Assembly: GCA_902167325.1 (NCBI GenBank)
Contig: LR632930.1
Coordinates: forward strand, 186,001-250,000
Length of the DNA: 64,000 nt
Direction of reading: 5' to 3'
Source of the DNA: Chitinophaga pinensis
GTDB lineage: Bacteria > Bacteroidota > Bacteroidia > Chitinophagales > Chitinophagaceae
The notes beneath the pieces were generated by a model. It saw only the letters and a list, made by a program, of their open reading frames with translations. It had not been told where the DNA came from and ran no database searches. The translations under genes were made by a program, and so were the position numbers. Shown here piece after piece: positions 26,683 to 36,121 of the stretch (positions are counted from its first letter, which is position 1; each line of letters opens with the position of its first letter).

Positions 26683-27813
26683 TCAGGAAGGTTCACGCAA
26701 TTCAATCTCATGCAGCAAACTGTCTACCAGTGGCATCAGGCGGTTATTTCCAACGAAAGCTTTATCTGACAGCGGCTTTTCTCCTGCCTGCTGTATTACC
26801 ATATTCTGCAAAAACAATATTTTCCCCTGCCTGTCTATCAGGAAGTAAGCCGGTAAATTCCATACCCCCATCACCCCGCTGGCGCCATCAGAAAATTTAT
26901 CGATAAAATGCTCCCACAGCCTTTTATCTTCCGCAATTGCTTTCTTCCATGCAGCTTCACTGTCGTCTACAGACAGTCCTATGATATCAAAACCCCTGCT
27001 TTTCATTTTCTCCCGAACTTCCTTCAATTCCGGGATGGCTTCCCGGCAGGGCTTACACCAGCTGGCCCATACATCCACCAGTGTAAGTGTATGCTTTGCC
27101 AGCACATCATGCAGTGCCTGTGCCCCTCCTCCCGGGTTTATGATCCCAAAATTGGGTATCACATTGCCTTTAGGGCCATCTCTGTAAAACGCAGGAAAAT
27201 TATCACGCCGGGTTATCTCCAGATGCACTTTCGATCCAAACTGGCTCTTCTTTACAGCAGGGGTCATATTGTGGTAGAAAGCCTTCACACTGTCTAACGG
27301 GTAATGATTGATCAGCCGGGTAATAATGAAGGGCATAAAGGATGATGCCGGATGGGATCTGATAAATGCAGTTACCTCCGTTACATCATTGTCTTTTGCC
27401 CTTGCCAGTATGTCAAGATATTGCAGATACTCATCGTGCGCAGCGGAGCCTGTCAGCTTTATGCCATCAAGGTCAATTACATCGCCAGCCAGCGTCATCC
27501 CCGAATTCTCTAACCACAATGCTTTACTTTTATGCATGGGGTTCAAAGCGGGATCTATTTTCAGAAAACAGAAATCAGCTCCAAAAGGCATCCTGCCAAT
27601 GAACCGGAAATCTTCCCCTTTGGAAATGGCTTTGTACAGGGTATCCTCCCCGGCGCCTGTCAGATACAGCTCAGCCCCGTCGGGCAAACCACTGAGGTGC
27701 CCGCTCAATACAAAACCTTTAGCAGCAGAACGGGCATCCTGCGCATGCAGTTGAACAATAAAACATTGTAAAAGGGAAAAAATACCGATTCCGGCTGCAA
27801 CGGTAAGCTTCAT
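26683..27813 (-). CDS. TlpA-family thiol:disulfide oxidoreductase with DUF4369-like domain
   Basis: 376 aa, exported (signal peptide to about residue 24). The N-terminal half (about 34-130, FVLSGHLSGLPDGAELYLTG) is a DUF4369-like beta domain common in Bacteroidota. The C-terminal half is a thioredoxin fold with the active site WASWCKPCREAIPEL (Cys253, Cys256), a redox motif of TlpA/ResA type, and a later GVMGVWNLPAYFLIDRQGK. It reduces or isomerises disulfides in the periplasm. It is convergent with the small secreted protein and lies 100 bases after the ECF sigma gene on the same strand. Confidence 0.9.
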   Translation of the reverse strand: MKLTVAAGIGIFSLLQCFIVQLHAQDARSAAKGFVLSGHLSGLPDGAELYLTGAGEDTLYKAISKGEDFRFIGRMPFGADFCFLKIDPALNPMHKSKALWLENSGMTLAGDVIDLDGIKLTGSAAHDEYLQYLDILARAKDNDVTEVTAFIRSHPASSFMPFIITRLINHYPLDSVKAFYHNMTPAVKKSQFGSKVHLEITRRDNFPAFYRDGPKGNVIPNFGIINPGGGAQALHDVLAKHTLTLVDVWASWCKPCREAIPELKEVREKMKSRGFDIIGLSVDDSEAAWKKAIAEDKRLWEHFIDKFSDGASGVMGVWNLPAYFLIDRQGKILFLQNMVIQQAGEKPLSDKAFVGNNRLMPLVDSLLHEIELREPS

Positions 27814-27913
27814 ATCCTATATCATTTTACCATCCACCCTACTGCCGCATCCGGCAATTGATGTACAGTATATTATTAATATAGAGATAAGTGATAATAT
27901 GGAAAGGGTGAAT

Positions 27914-28492
27914 TCAGTTGAGAACGGTCATTACGGCTACAATACCCAGCACGCCAAAATCCTTCAGTTCTTCCCGCATCACGCCAAGGCTCCGGCTCAT
28001 ATGTTTCTCCACCGCCTTTACGGAAATACCCAGCCGCTCCGCGATCTCCTTGTAAGAAAGGTGATCCCTGCGGGACAGTAAAAAGATTTCCCGGCTGCGT
28101 TCCGTTAACTTGTCGAGCGCCGCAGCAAAAACCTTTTCCAGCTGTTGCAGATCGTAATTGATGTGAAGGCCCGTTACCTGTTCGGGCGGCATTTGTGCGT
28201 GATGTTGTTCGTGCAAAAGTGAATTCCGTAACTCGTTGAAGATCCGGTTACGCAGGGCATTGTACAGATAGGATCGGATGTTTTCGATATGGGAAAGCTC
28301 TGCCCGGCGGCGGTACAGGTTGGTGAATACTTCCTGCAGCAGATCCTCTACGATAGCCTGCACCGGCACTTTCTTATAGGCAAACTGGTACATGGCACCC
28401 GCATGGCGCTGATACAGCGCCTCGAATGCACGTGCATCGTTCCCGGCCAGCAACGTCACCAGTTCCTTATCAGACAGTGCGGTATATCCCAT
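27914..28492 (-). CDS. ECF-type RNA polymerase sigma factor
   Basis: About 192 aa from the ATG at 28492 (MGYTALSDKELVTLL). An open frame continues 72 codons upstream but gives a non-sigma, partly hydrophobic extension, so it is not used. Region 2 (AFEALYQRHAGAMYQFAYKK, then EDLLQEVFTNLYRRR) and region 4 (LTERSREIFLLSRRDHLSYKEIAERLGISVKAVEKHMSR) match ECF sigma factors of the Bacteroidota FecI type, which switch on SusC/SusD loci. It diverges from the fecR gene across 107 bases instead of preceding it, which is unusual. Confidence 0.93.
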   Translation of the reverse strand: MGYTALSDKELVTLLAGNDARAFEALYQRHAGAMYQFAYKKVPVQAIVEDLLQEVFTNLYRRRAELSHIENIRSYLYNALRNRIFNELRNSLLHEQHHAQMPPEQVTGLHINYDLQQLEKVFAAALDKLTERSREIFLLSRRDHLSYKEIAERLGISVKAVEKHMSRSLGVMREELKDFGVLGIVAVMTVLN

Positions 28493-28599
28493 GATCTGCA
28501 GTAAAAATAGGAGAAAAATCAGGACGATCCCCATTTTTGTGCCCAAAAGAGGTAGGGTAAGGATGCCCTGCCGTGTCTTATAGAAACACAAGCGCCCGA

Positions 28600-29604
28600 A
28601 TGAACGATCAACAATTGCTGCAACTGCTGGATAAATACCTCCGTAACGCGTGCACACCGGAAGAAAAAATGCTTCTTGAAAGCTGGTACGAGCGGTACGA
28701 ATCTCCACTGGGAGACGTAGCCCCCGAACCTGCTCCCCGGCTCACAGCGGTATACGACAGCATAGCTGCCCGCCTGCGGGAAGAAGGGGAATTCCCCGTT
28801 CCGGAGCCGGCTCCCGGCCGCCGCCTTGCTCCCCGCTGGTGGAAGGCCGCAGCTGCTGCAGCGATCCTGATCGCTGGTACTGCAACATTCTGGTTCACCC
28901 GCCAGCCTGCCATGCTTGTGGCTACCGCCCCGGCAGGCAACAGCTCCTTCGTGGAACTCCCGGACGGCAGCCGCGTTTGGCTCAACGTTCGCAGTTCACT
29001 CGAATATGCAAAAGATATGGGGAAGAACGGCCGCGAGGTATACCTCCGTGGTGAAGGGTATTTCGAAGTATCGCCTAACCAAAAGCAGCCGTTCATTATT
29101 CATACACACGACCTGTCTGTTCAGGTACTGGGCACCTCCTTCAACCTGAAGGCTTACGACGAAGATGCTGCCCTCGAAACTACCCTCGTAGATGGTAAAA
29201 TAGCCGTAGCCCTCCGTAACCAGCCCGCCCAACGCCAGCTACTTTCCCCCGGCCAAAAGCTGCTCCTCACCAGGAAAGCCACGCCGGGCGCACAGGGACA
29301 AGACTGGGGCGCTTTCTATGCACTGCTCGAAAACACACCAAACACAATAAAAGATACCATCGTTACCGAATCGCTCTGGCGGAAAGGCCGCCTTCAGTTC
29401 AGGGACCAGTCTTTCACAGAACTGGCCAAAACCATGGAAAGGTGGTACGACAAGCGTATCATCATCCGGGATGCCAGCCTTAACGACAACCGTTTTTCAG
29501 GGGAATTTCGCAAAGAAGACATTACACGGGCCCTTAAAGCCCTGCAGCTCATCGCTAATTTCACGTACGACATGAGAGGAGACACCGTTTTTATTCAGCA
29601 ATAA
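28600..29604 (+). CDS. FecR-family anti-sigma factor
   Basis: 334 aa from the ATG at 28600; an earlier GTG at 28573 is less likely. Cytosolic N-terminus (1-80) that should hold the sigma factor, one membrane segment (about 82-100, WKAAAAAAILIAGTATFWF), then the periplasmic FecR domain (SSFVELPDGSRVWLNVRSSL, FIIHTHDLSVQVLGTSFNLKAY) and a C-terminal DUF4974-type domain (FRDQSFTELAKTMERWYDKR). It receives the signal from the STN domain of a TonB receptor. The adjacent SusC (29798) has an STN domain, and so does the left SusC (21587), so either could be its partner. Confidence 0.93.
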   Translation: MNDQQLLQLLDKYLRNACTPEEKMLLESWYERYESPLGDVAPEPAPRLTAVYDSIAARLREEGEFPVPEPAPGRRLAPRWWKAAAAAAILIAGTATFWFTRQPAMLVATAPAGNSSFVELPDGSRVWLNVRSSLEYAKDMGKNGREVYLRGEGYFEVSPNQKQPFIIHTHDLSVQVLGTSFNLKAYDEDAALETTLVDGKIAVALRNQPAQRQLLSPGQKLLLTRKATPGAQGQDWGAFYALLENTPNTIKDTIVTESLWRKGRLQFRDQSFTELAKTMERWYDKRIIIRDASLNDNRFSGEFRKEDITRALKALQLIANFTYDMRGDTVFIQQ

Positions 29605-29797
29605 CGTCAACCAACAAATTACAGCTATGGAAGGATTCACACCAGCAAACACGTCAGGCTAAACACTCTCCGGCCGCCATTCAATTAAAAAAGGGATAGT
29701 GCTGGCACACTACCCCCTTATGCTAAACATGGAAAGAAACAAGGATTCCGTGCGGGAAACTTATTGTTTCAAATTGTCTAACACTCAATCCAAATTT

Positions 29798-32700
29798 ATG
29801 AAAAAATCGCTGCGTTCAAAACCAGCATTACCCAAGCATTTCTTGCGAAAAACATTACTGTTTATGAAGCTATGCCTGATTCTCATGACCGTAACCGTTC
29901 TGCAACTGCAGGCCGCCGTGGGATATTCGCAAAACCGGTTCTCTATCGAAAGCCGGCAGATAGAACTGAAAAAGCTGCTGGAGTGGATTGAAACAAAAAG
30001 CACCTACCGCTTTCTTTACAATATCAAAACCTTCCCTGCCGCGGAAAAAGTGGATGTCAAATTCGATAATGCCACCCTCCCCGCCATGCTCGACCGTGTG
30101 CTGCAGGGCCGCTCCCTTACCTATCGCATCCTTGAAGACGGGCTGGTGGTGATCTCACCCGCCAGTCAGGATGAAAAAATTACCGTTAAAGGCAAGGTTA
30201 CCTCGGCAGAACAAACCGAACTGATCGGTGTGAGCATCCAGCTCAAAGGCACCAGTCAGGGTACCTCTACCGACGAACGGGGTAACTTCTCCCTTTCCAC
30301 CCCTCCCAACGGTGTGCTCATCATCTCCTACATTGGTTACGAACCGGTGGAAGTACCCGTTAACGGCCGCACCCAGCTGCCTACCGTCATTCTCAAATCT
30401 TCCAGCTCAGGACTGAACGAAGTAGTGGTACTCGGCTACGGCCAGAAGCAGGTGCGCCAAAGCGTTACGGGGGCTATCAGCAGCATTCAGACCAAGGAAC
30501 TGAAGCAGAGCCCGGTAGCCAACCTCACCAACGCGCTCGCCGGCCGTCTTCCCGGACTCATTACCACACAGCGCAGCGGCCGCCCCGGCTCCGATTATTC
30601 GCAGCTCTTCATCCGCGGTATCAATACCACCGGTAACTCCAACCCGCTGGTGGTGATCGATGGTTTGCCCCGTGGCAACGCCGATCTCGGTCAGCTCGAT
30701 GCCAACGAGATCGAATCCGTTTCCATCCTGAAAGATGCATCCTCCACAGCCCTCTACGGTATCCAGGGTGCCAACGGCATCGTACTGGTAACCACCCGCC
30801 GCGGACAGGACGGGCCTCCCAATATCCAGATCAATCTGCAATCTGCCTTACAGCAGCCCGTTGCCTTCCCCCGCTTCCTGGATTCCTACCGCGCCGGCAA
30901 GCTCCAGAACGAAGCTGCTAAAAACGATGGCATGGCACCCCGCTGGTCTGAACAGGAACTGGAATACTTCCGTACCGGACTTAAACCATACGATTATCCC
31001 AATACCGACTGGTACACCGAAATGGTGCGCGACTATTCGCCCCAGAAAACGGCCAACGTTAATATCAGCGGAGGTTCCAAGTATGTACGGTATTTTGTTT
31101 CAGGATCATACATCCGCCAGGAACCGCTGTACAAAAATGCCAGCCAGAACATCTACGGCGTTAAATACAAGTACGACCGGTTCAACTTCCGCTCTAACAT
31201 TGATATCACGCTCGACAAAAACACAGATCTGCAGGTAGACCTGGCCTCCCGCCTGGAAAACCGTACCAGTCCTTCCCTGGACCGTGCCGGTGGTGAACTG
31301 TACTGGGTGGTACTGTCGCAGATGACTAACAACCTCACAACCGTGCGCAACCCCAACGGCAGCATTGCCTCCGGGAATATGCGGGAGGATTTCTATAACC
31401 TGTACGGTATGCTTACCCAGAATGGTTACCTCGATGCCTACTGGCACAGTACCAACGGTTCCGTGGCATTGACCCGTAAACTGGATTTCATCACACCGGG
31501 CCTGAAAGTGAAAGGACTTTTCACCTTCGAGAACTTCGGTGATATCATTACAGCCCTCGACCAGGAGTTTGATTCCTACCGTTACAAATCCAAGCCCGGT
31601 ACGCACGACGGTGAGTATTTCCAGCACCGCACTGCCACCAGCCTGCAACGCTCCGGCGCAGCCTCTGGTCAGCGTTACTATTACTACGACCTGAAACTGA
31701 TGTACGACCGTGATTTCGGTAAACACTCGCTGGGCGGGCTGTTCCTCTTCAACCGCAACCATCGCGCACTGGCCGGCGATCTGCCATATGTGTATGAAGG
31801 TTATGTTGGCAGGGCAACCTACAACTACGATAAAAAATACTACCTCGAATTCAACGCCGGTTATAACGGTTCTGAAAACTTCCCTACCGGCAAGCGCTTC
31901 GGCTTCTTCCCTGCCGCTTCTGCCGCGTGGATGATCAGCAACGAAAACTTCATGCCGAAGAGCACCGCGCTGAGCTTCCTGAAACTCCGCTTCTCGCATG
32001 GTTATGTGGGTAACGACCAGATCGGCGGTGGCCGCTGGCTGTACATGTCCGATTACTCCCGTACCGACGGGTTCACCTTTGGTAACGTGGCTACCGGCAC
32101 AGGTGGTTACTACGAAAGCAGGATCGGCAACACAGCCATTACCTGGGAGAAAGCCGCCAAAACCAACCTCGGTATAGAAACCGGATTCCTGAAAGACAGG
32201 ATCAAGCTGAATGTGGACCTGTTCCGTGAACTGCGGTCAGACATCCTCACGCCTGCCGGTACCATCCCGTCCTACCTCGGCATTACCGCAGCCATCAACC
32301 GTAACCGCGGCCGTATCAGGAACCGTGGTATCGAAACCGATCTGCATATCAACATGGATATCGACCGCGTAGGTGTTTTCGCCAAGATCAATTACCAGTA
32401 TGTAAAGAACAAGATACTGGACATGGATGAACCCAAACTGGAATACGCCCATCAGAGCAAAGCCGGTTACCCGATCGGTTATGAACTGGGATATATTTCC
32501 GAAGGCTTCTTCCAGTCGCAGGACGATATCAACAAACACGCGAAGCAGACATTCGCCCCCCTTATCCCCGGTGATCTCAAGTACAAAGACTACGATGGTA
32601 ACGGAGTGATCAATGAAGCCGATCGTGTTATGATGCCGATGATGAACGTACCTACCAGCTACTTCGGTGCTACGTTTGGTATTAATTACAAAGGGCTGGA

Positions 32701-33139
32701 TGTGAGTGCCCTCTTCCAGGGTGCCCTTGGCGGCCGTCAGATCTATTCTGCACAGCTGACGTGGAACTACCGTGAAAGCTACCGCCCCTTCCATGAAGGC
32801 CGCTGGACGCCTGAGAACGCCGCCAACGCCACCTTCCCTGCACTGCACTATTCCGAAAGCAACATGGGTAATAACTTCATCAACTCCAGCTTCTGGGTGC
32901 GCAATACCGATTACGTAAAACTGAAAAACGTGGAGATAGGCTACCGGCTTCCCAGAGATTGGACCAGCCGTGTGAAGATCAAGAATGCACGCATTTATGT
33001 AAACGGTATGAACCTCATCAGCTGGGATAATGTACGCGAGCTTGGAATTGATCCGGAATCCAACACCGGCGACCGCTGGGGCTGGCAGCCTTATCCTATC
33101 ATGCGCGTATATAACGCAGGTATTACCATCAATCTCTAA
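29798..33139 (+). CDS. SusC/RagA TonB-dependent receptor with STN domain
   Basis: About 1113 aa from the ATG at 29798 (MKKSLRSKPALPKHFLRKT). The frame is open 33 codons further upstream, but those codons do not look like a signal. Order: signal peptide (LCLILMTVTVLQLQAAVGYS), STN domain (SIESRQIELKKLLEWIETKS), beta sandwich (VKGKVTSAEQTELIGVSIQL), SusC linker LNEVVVLGYGQKQVRQSVTG, plug, then the barrel ending RVYNAGITINL. It imports the ligand held by the SusD protein encoded 9 bases later. It follows fecR by 193 bases, as in typical sigma/FecR-controlled loci. Confidence 0.95.
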   Translation: MKKSLRSKPALPKHFLRKTLLFMKLCLILMTVTVLQLQAAVGYSQNRFSIESRQIELKKLLEWIETKSTYRFLYNIKTFPAAEKVDVKFDNATLPAMLDRVLQGRSLTYRILEDGLVVISPASQDEKITVKGKVTSAEQTELIGVSIQLKGTSQGTSTDERGNFSLSTPPNGVLIISYIGYEPVEVPVNGRTQLPTVILKSSSSGLNEVVVLGYGQKQVRQSVTGAISSIQTKELKQSPVANLTNALAGRLPGLITTQRSGRPGSDYSQLFIRGINTTGNSNPLVVIDGLPRGNADLGQLDANEIESVSILKDASSTALYGIQGANGIVLVTTRRGQDGPPNIQINLQSALQQPVAFPRFLDSYRAGKLQNEAAKNDGMAPRWSEQELEYFRTGLKPYDYPNTDWYTEMVRDYSPQKTANVNISGGSKYVRYFVSGSYIRQEPLYKNASQNIYGVKYKYDRFNFRSNIDITLDKNTDLQVDLASRLENRTSPSLDRAGGELYWVVLSQMTNNLTTVRNPNGSIASGNMREDFYNLYGMLTQNGYLDAYWHSTNGSVALTRKLDFITPGLKVKGLFTFENFGDIITALDQEFDSYRYKSKPGTHDGEYFQHRTATSLQRSGAASGQRYYYYDLKLMYDRDFGKHSLGGLFLFNRNHRALAGDLPYVYEGYVGRATYNYDKKYYLEFNAGYNGSENFPTGKRFGFFPAASAAWMISNENFMPKSTALSFLKLRFSHGYVGNDQIGGGRWLYMSDYSRTDGFTFGNVATGTGGYYESRIGNTAITWEKAAKTNLGIETGFLKDRIKLNVDLFRELRSDILTPAGTIPSYLGITAAINRNRGRIRNRGIETDLHINMDIDRVGVFAKINYQYVKNKILDMDEPKLEYAHQSKAGYPIGYELGYISEGFFQSQDDINKHAKQTFAPLIPGDLKYKDYDGNGVINEADRVMMPMMNVPTSYFGATFGINYKGLDVSALFQGALGGRQIYSAQLTWNYRESYRPFHEGRWTPENAANATFPALHYSESNMGNNFINSSFWVRNTDYVKLKNVEIGYRLPRDWTSRVKIKNARIYVNGMNLISWDNVRELGIDPESNTGDRWGWQPYPIMRVYNAGITINL

Positions 33140-33148
33140 ACTGGCAAC

Positions 33149-34807
33149 ATGAAAATAACTAGCATAACAAAGCGATTCATATGGCTGTTGCTGCCCGCCC
33201 TTTTTGCATGCAACAAGAATTTCCTGGACCGCAAACCCAGCGATAAGATTACCGAGGCAGAAGTGTTCAGGAATATCGAAAATGCGGAAAAGTTTGTAAA
33301 CGTGATCTATCAAAGCCTCCCCGGACTCTTCCAACCCGGAGGTGCCTGGATACTTGGCAGCGCTACAGACGAAACCAATCAGTCTATCGACGCTACGGCT
33401 ACCTCCCCCGATGCCGGCAGCTTTAATACCAGCTCCATGAGTCCCATGGCATTTCCCATGCAGGGGCTGTGGGCGGAATATTATGGAAAGATCCGTTCCT
33501 GCAATACTTTCCTCGCCAACTACAACAACATCCCCAACGATCCGAACTATCCGGGTCGCAAAGCACGTATGCGCGGAGAAGTGCTCCTGCTGCGCGGATT
33601 CTATTACTTCCAGCTGGTGATCCGCTGGGGCGATATTCCGCTGCTCACACAGGTACAGAATCCGTTCGACAATCCTGAAGACATTTATTACAAACGTAAT
33701 TCCATTCAGGAAGTGGTACAGGCCATTGTAAATGACCTGAACGAAGCAGCCACGCTGCTGCCTGCAGGATATACAGACAGGCCCAACAACTGGGGCCGTG
33801 GCAGCAAAACCATTGCACTTGCGCTGAAGGGACGCTTGTTGCTGTACAACGCCAGCCCGCTTTTCAACCCCGGCAACGTTACCACCCGCTGGGCACAGGC
33901 CGCCGAGGCCTGCCGCGCGGCACTGGATACTGCCCTGAATAATGGCTACATCCTCAATGCGCAATACAACGATGCGTTCACCCAGTATTTCAGCCGCGAG
34001 GTAATCTGGAGCCGTCCGGCCCCGGGTGCTTACCGCGATGGTGGTATTGATCAGGAAATGAATCCCCGTGGAGCGAGTGGATACGGTAACATCACTCCCC
34101 TGCAGGAGCTGGTGGATGATTATGAAATGAAGAAAACCGGTCTTCCCATCACTGATCCCGCATCTGAATACAATCCGCAGCGACCCTATGATGGCCGCGA
34201 TCCCCGTTTCGCATATACCATCCTCTACCCCGGTGCAATGTGGAAAGGCCGCCAGCTGGACCCTAACGGCGCTGATGCACCGCGGCCCGGACAGATCGTT
34301 TCCAACTACTGGCCCCGGAAATACCTCCTCGAAAACGTGAACCTCTTCAACCTAACCGGCGCTACCGACCGTAAGTGGGTACTGATCCGCCTCGCAGAAT
34401 TGTACCTCAACTACGCCGAAGCGCAGAACGAAGCAGGTGGCTCAGCTACCGAAGTGAACGCCGCCATCAACGCCGTTCGCGGAAGAGTAAACATGCCCGA
34501 ATACCTCGGCGGAACGCAAGACCAGACCCGCGCAAAGATCCGGAATGAAAGAAGGGTTGAACTCGCACTGGAAGGCCATCGCTTCTGGGACGTACGCCGC
34601 TGGAGAATTGCCGAAATCGTTGATAACAAAGATGTGCATGGCGTAAAAGTGATAGGCCAGGGTAACGTAACATACGAATACCCCGTGGTGGAGAAACGCA
34701 CATTCAACAAAAATAAAGACCGTGATTACTGGCTGCCCATTCCCCAGAATGAAATAGACAAAGTAGCCGGCCGCAACGACCAGTTCAAGCAAAATCAGGG
34801 ATGGTAA
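33149..34807 (+). CDS. SusD/RagB-family nutrient-binding lipoprotein
   Basis: 552 aa. Lipoprotein signal with lipobox LFAC (Cys near residue 21), then NKNFLDRKPSDKITEAEVF, a typical SusD N-terminus. TPR-like helices (MRGEVLLLRGFYYFQLVIRWGDIPLLT) and the C-terminal RNERRVELALEGHRFWDVRR signature are present, and the end reads YWLPIPQNEIDK...NQGW. It works with the SusC 9 bases upstream. The 3' end runs up to the next lipoprotein gene (23 bases to its likely start), so the whole set is one operon. Confidence 0.96.
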   Translation: MKITSITKRFIWLLLPALFACNKNFLDRKPSDKITEAEVFRNIENAEKFVNVIYQSLPGLFQPGGAWILGSATDETNQSIDATATSPDAGSFNTSSMSPMAFPMQGLWAEYYGKIRSCNTFLANYNNIPNDPNYPGRKARMRGEVLLLRGFYYFQLVIRWGDIPLLTQVQNPFDNPEDIYYKRNSIQEVVQAIVNDLNEAATLLPAGYTDRPNNWGRGSKTIALALKGRLLLYNASPLFNPGNVTTRWAQAAEACRAALDTALNNGYILNAQYNDAFTQYFSREVIWSRPAPGAYRDGGIDQEMNPRGASGYGNITPLQELVDDYEMKKTGLPITDPASEYNPQRPYDGRDPRFAYTILYPGAMWKGRQLDPNGADAPRPGQIVSNYWPRKYLLENVNLFNLTGATDRKWVLIRLAELYLNYAEAQNEAGGSATEVNAAINAVRGRVNMPEYLGGTQDQTRAKIRNERRVELALEGHRFWDVRRWRIAEIVDNKDVHGVKVIGQGNVTYEYPVVEKRTFNKNKDRDYWLPIPQNEIDKVAGRNDQFKQNQGW

Positions 34808-34830
34808 AACCAATCAAACCGACAACACAC

Positions 34831-36114
34831 ATGAAACATATTGCATTCAGCCTCATGGCACTGCTGGCGTTGGTAACAGTAGCCGGCTGCAAAAAAGACA
34901 AGGGCTTCGAGCATGATCCCAACGCCCCCGTGGTGATCGAGAAATTCACGCCGGCAACAGGTGGCGCGGGTGTGGAAGTACTCATCTACGGCAACAATTT
35001 CACGAAGGATACCAGCGGTGTTACCGTAACGGTAAACGGCGTTCCCGCCTTCGTAGCCGGAGTAGTGGAAGACCGTATCCTCATCACCATCCCGCCGAAA
35101 GCCGGAAGCGGTAAGATCGAGGTGAACATCCGCGGAAATAAATCATCCAGCACACAGGAATTTGCCTACAAGCCCTCCACGCTGGTAACTACCGTAGCCG
35201 GCAACAATAACGAAGGTTACATGGATGGTAAAGGTGCTGAAGCATCGTTCAACATCGCCGCACGCTGCGGTATCGATATTGATGAAAACGGGAACATCTA
35301 CGTTCCTGAAGCAGGCAACCGCCGTGTGCGCAAAATTGCGCCTGACGGAACGGTAACTACTTTTACCGGCAATGGTAACAATGGCTACAATGAAGGCACT
35401 GCCACGCAGGCAGAATTCTATATGCCCTTCGATGTGGTAACGGCAGGAAATGGTGAGATCTATGTATCTGACCCCGCCGCCTGGACCATCCGTAAAGTAA
35501 CTGCCGACGGCACTACTTCTCTCATTGGATGGTTCGAAGCCTGGGGCCTCGGCATCGACCGGAGAAACGGTATGCTTTACTATTGCGATGCCCGCGCAGC
35601 TGGCAGCGTTTACCAGGTAGATCCTGCCACCGGTGCCTCCACAAAAATCATTACCGACCTCAGCTATCCGTCTGACGTGGCGGTAGACAGCAAGGGAAAT
35701 CTGTACGTGGTGATAAACGGTACCCACACCATCCGCCAGTATAAGGCTACCTCCTGGGAACCTGGTGTTACCATTGGTATCAGCGGCCAGAATGGTCTTG
35801 TAAACGGCCCTGCCGCTTCCGCCAAATTCGACCAGCCCTGGGCAGTTGCAGTGGATGCTAACGACAACCTTTTCATTGCCGGCAACGGCAGCTGGGATGG
35901 TTCCGCTACCAACACTAACCAATGTATCCGTTTTGTAAATACCACCTCCTGGGAAGTAACCACTTTCACCGGTGGCAGTACCGCAGGCTTTGCGGACGGT
36001 ACCGGATCTTCTGCACTGTTCAGCGCCCCTACAGGCGTAACAGTTGGGGCAGATGGTGCAGTGTATGTGCTCGACAGACGAAATAACCGTGTAAGAAAAG
36101 TAATCGCAGAATAG
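34831..36114 (+). CDS. IPT/TIG plus NHL-repeat surface lipoprotein
   Basis: 427 aa from MKHIAFSLM; a lipobox (VAGC) follows within 20 residues. Residues ~35-115 are an IPT/TIG immunoglobulin-like domain (VIEKFTPATGGAGVEVLIYG). The rest is an NHL-type beta-propeller with repeats such as GIDIDENGNIYVPEAGNRRV, DVAVDSKGNLYVVING and VTVGADGAVYVLDRRNNRV. Proteins like this take the place of SusE/SusF in many loci and are thought to bind glycan at the cell surface. It sits between SusD and the GH20-like gene in the same operon. Confidence 0.92.
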   Translation: MKHIAFSLMALLALVTVAGCKKDKGFEHDPNAPVVIEKFTPATGGAGVEVLIYGNNFTKDTSGVTVTVNGVPAFVAGVVEDRILITIPPKAGSGKIEVNIRGNKSSSTQEFAYKPSTLVTTVAGNNNEGYMDGKGAEASFNIAARCGIDIDENGNIYVPEAGNRRVRKIAPDGTVTTFTGNGNNGYNEGTATQAEFYMPFDVVTAGNGEIYVSDPAAWTIRKVTADGTTSLIGWFEAWGLGIDRRNGMLYYCDARAAGSVYQVDPATGASTKIITDLSYPSDVAVDSKGNLYVVINGTHTIRQYKATSWEPGVTIGISGQNGLVNGPAASAKFDQPWAVAVDANDNLFIAGNGSWDGSATNTNQCIRFVNTTSWEVTTFTGGSTAGFADGTGSSALFSAPTGVTVGADGAVYVLDRRNNRVRKVIAE

Positions 36115-36121
36115 ATTGATA

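Noticed and set aside
28493..28708. 72-codon N-terminal extension of the ECF sigma factor
   Set aside because: The extension overlaps the start of fecR on the other strand and does not resemble a sigma domain; the ATG at 28492 gives the normal length.
32237..33964. 575-codon minus-strand frame opposite SusC/SusD
   Set aside because: Antisense shadow of two well-supported genes; no signal, motif or start context.
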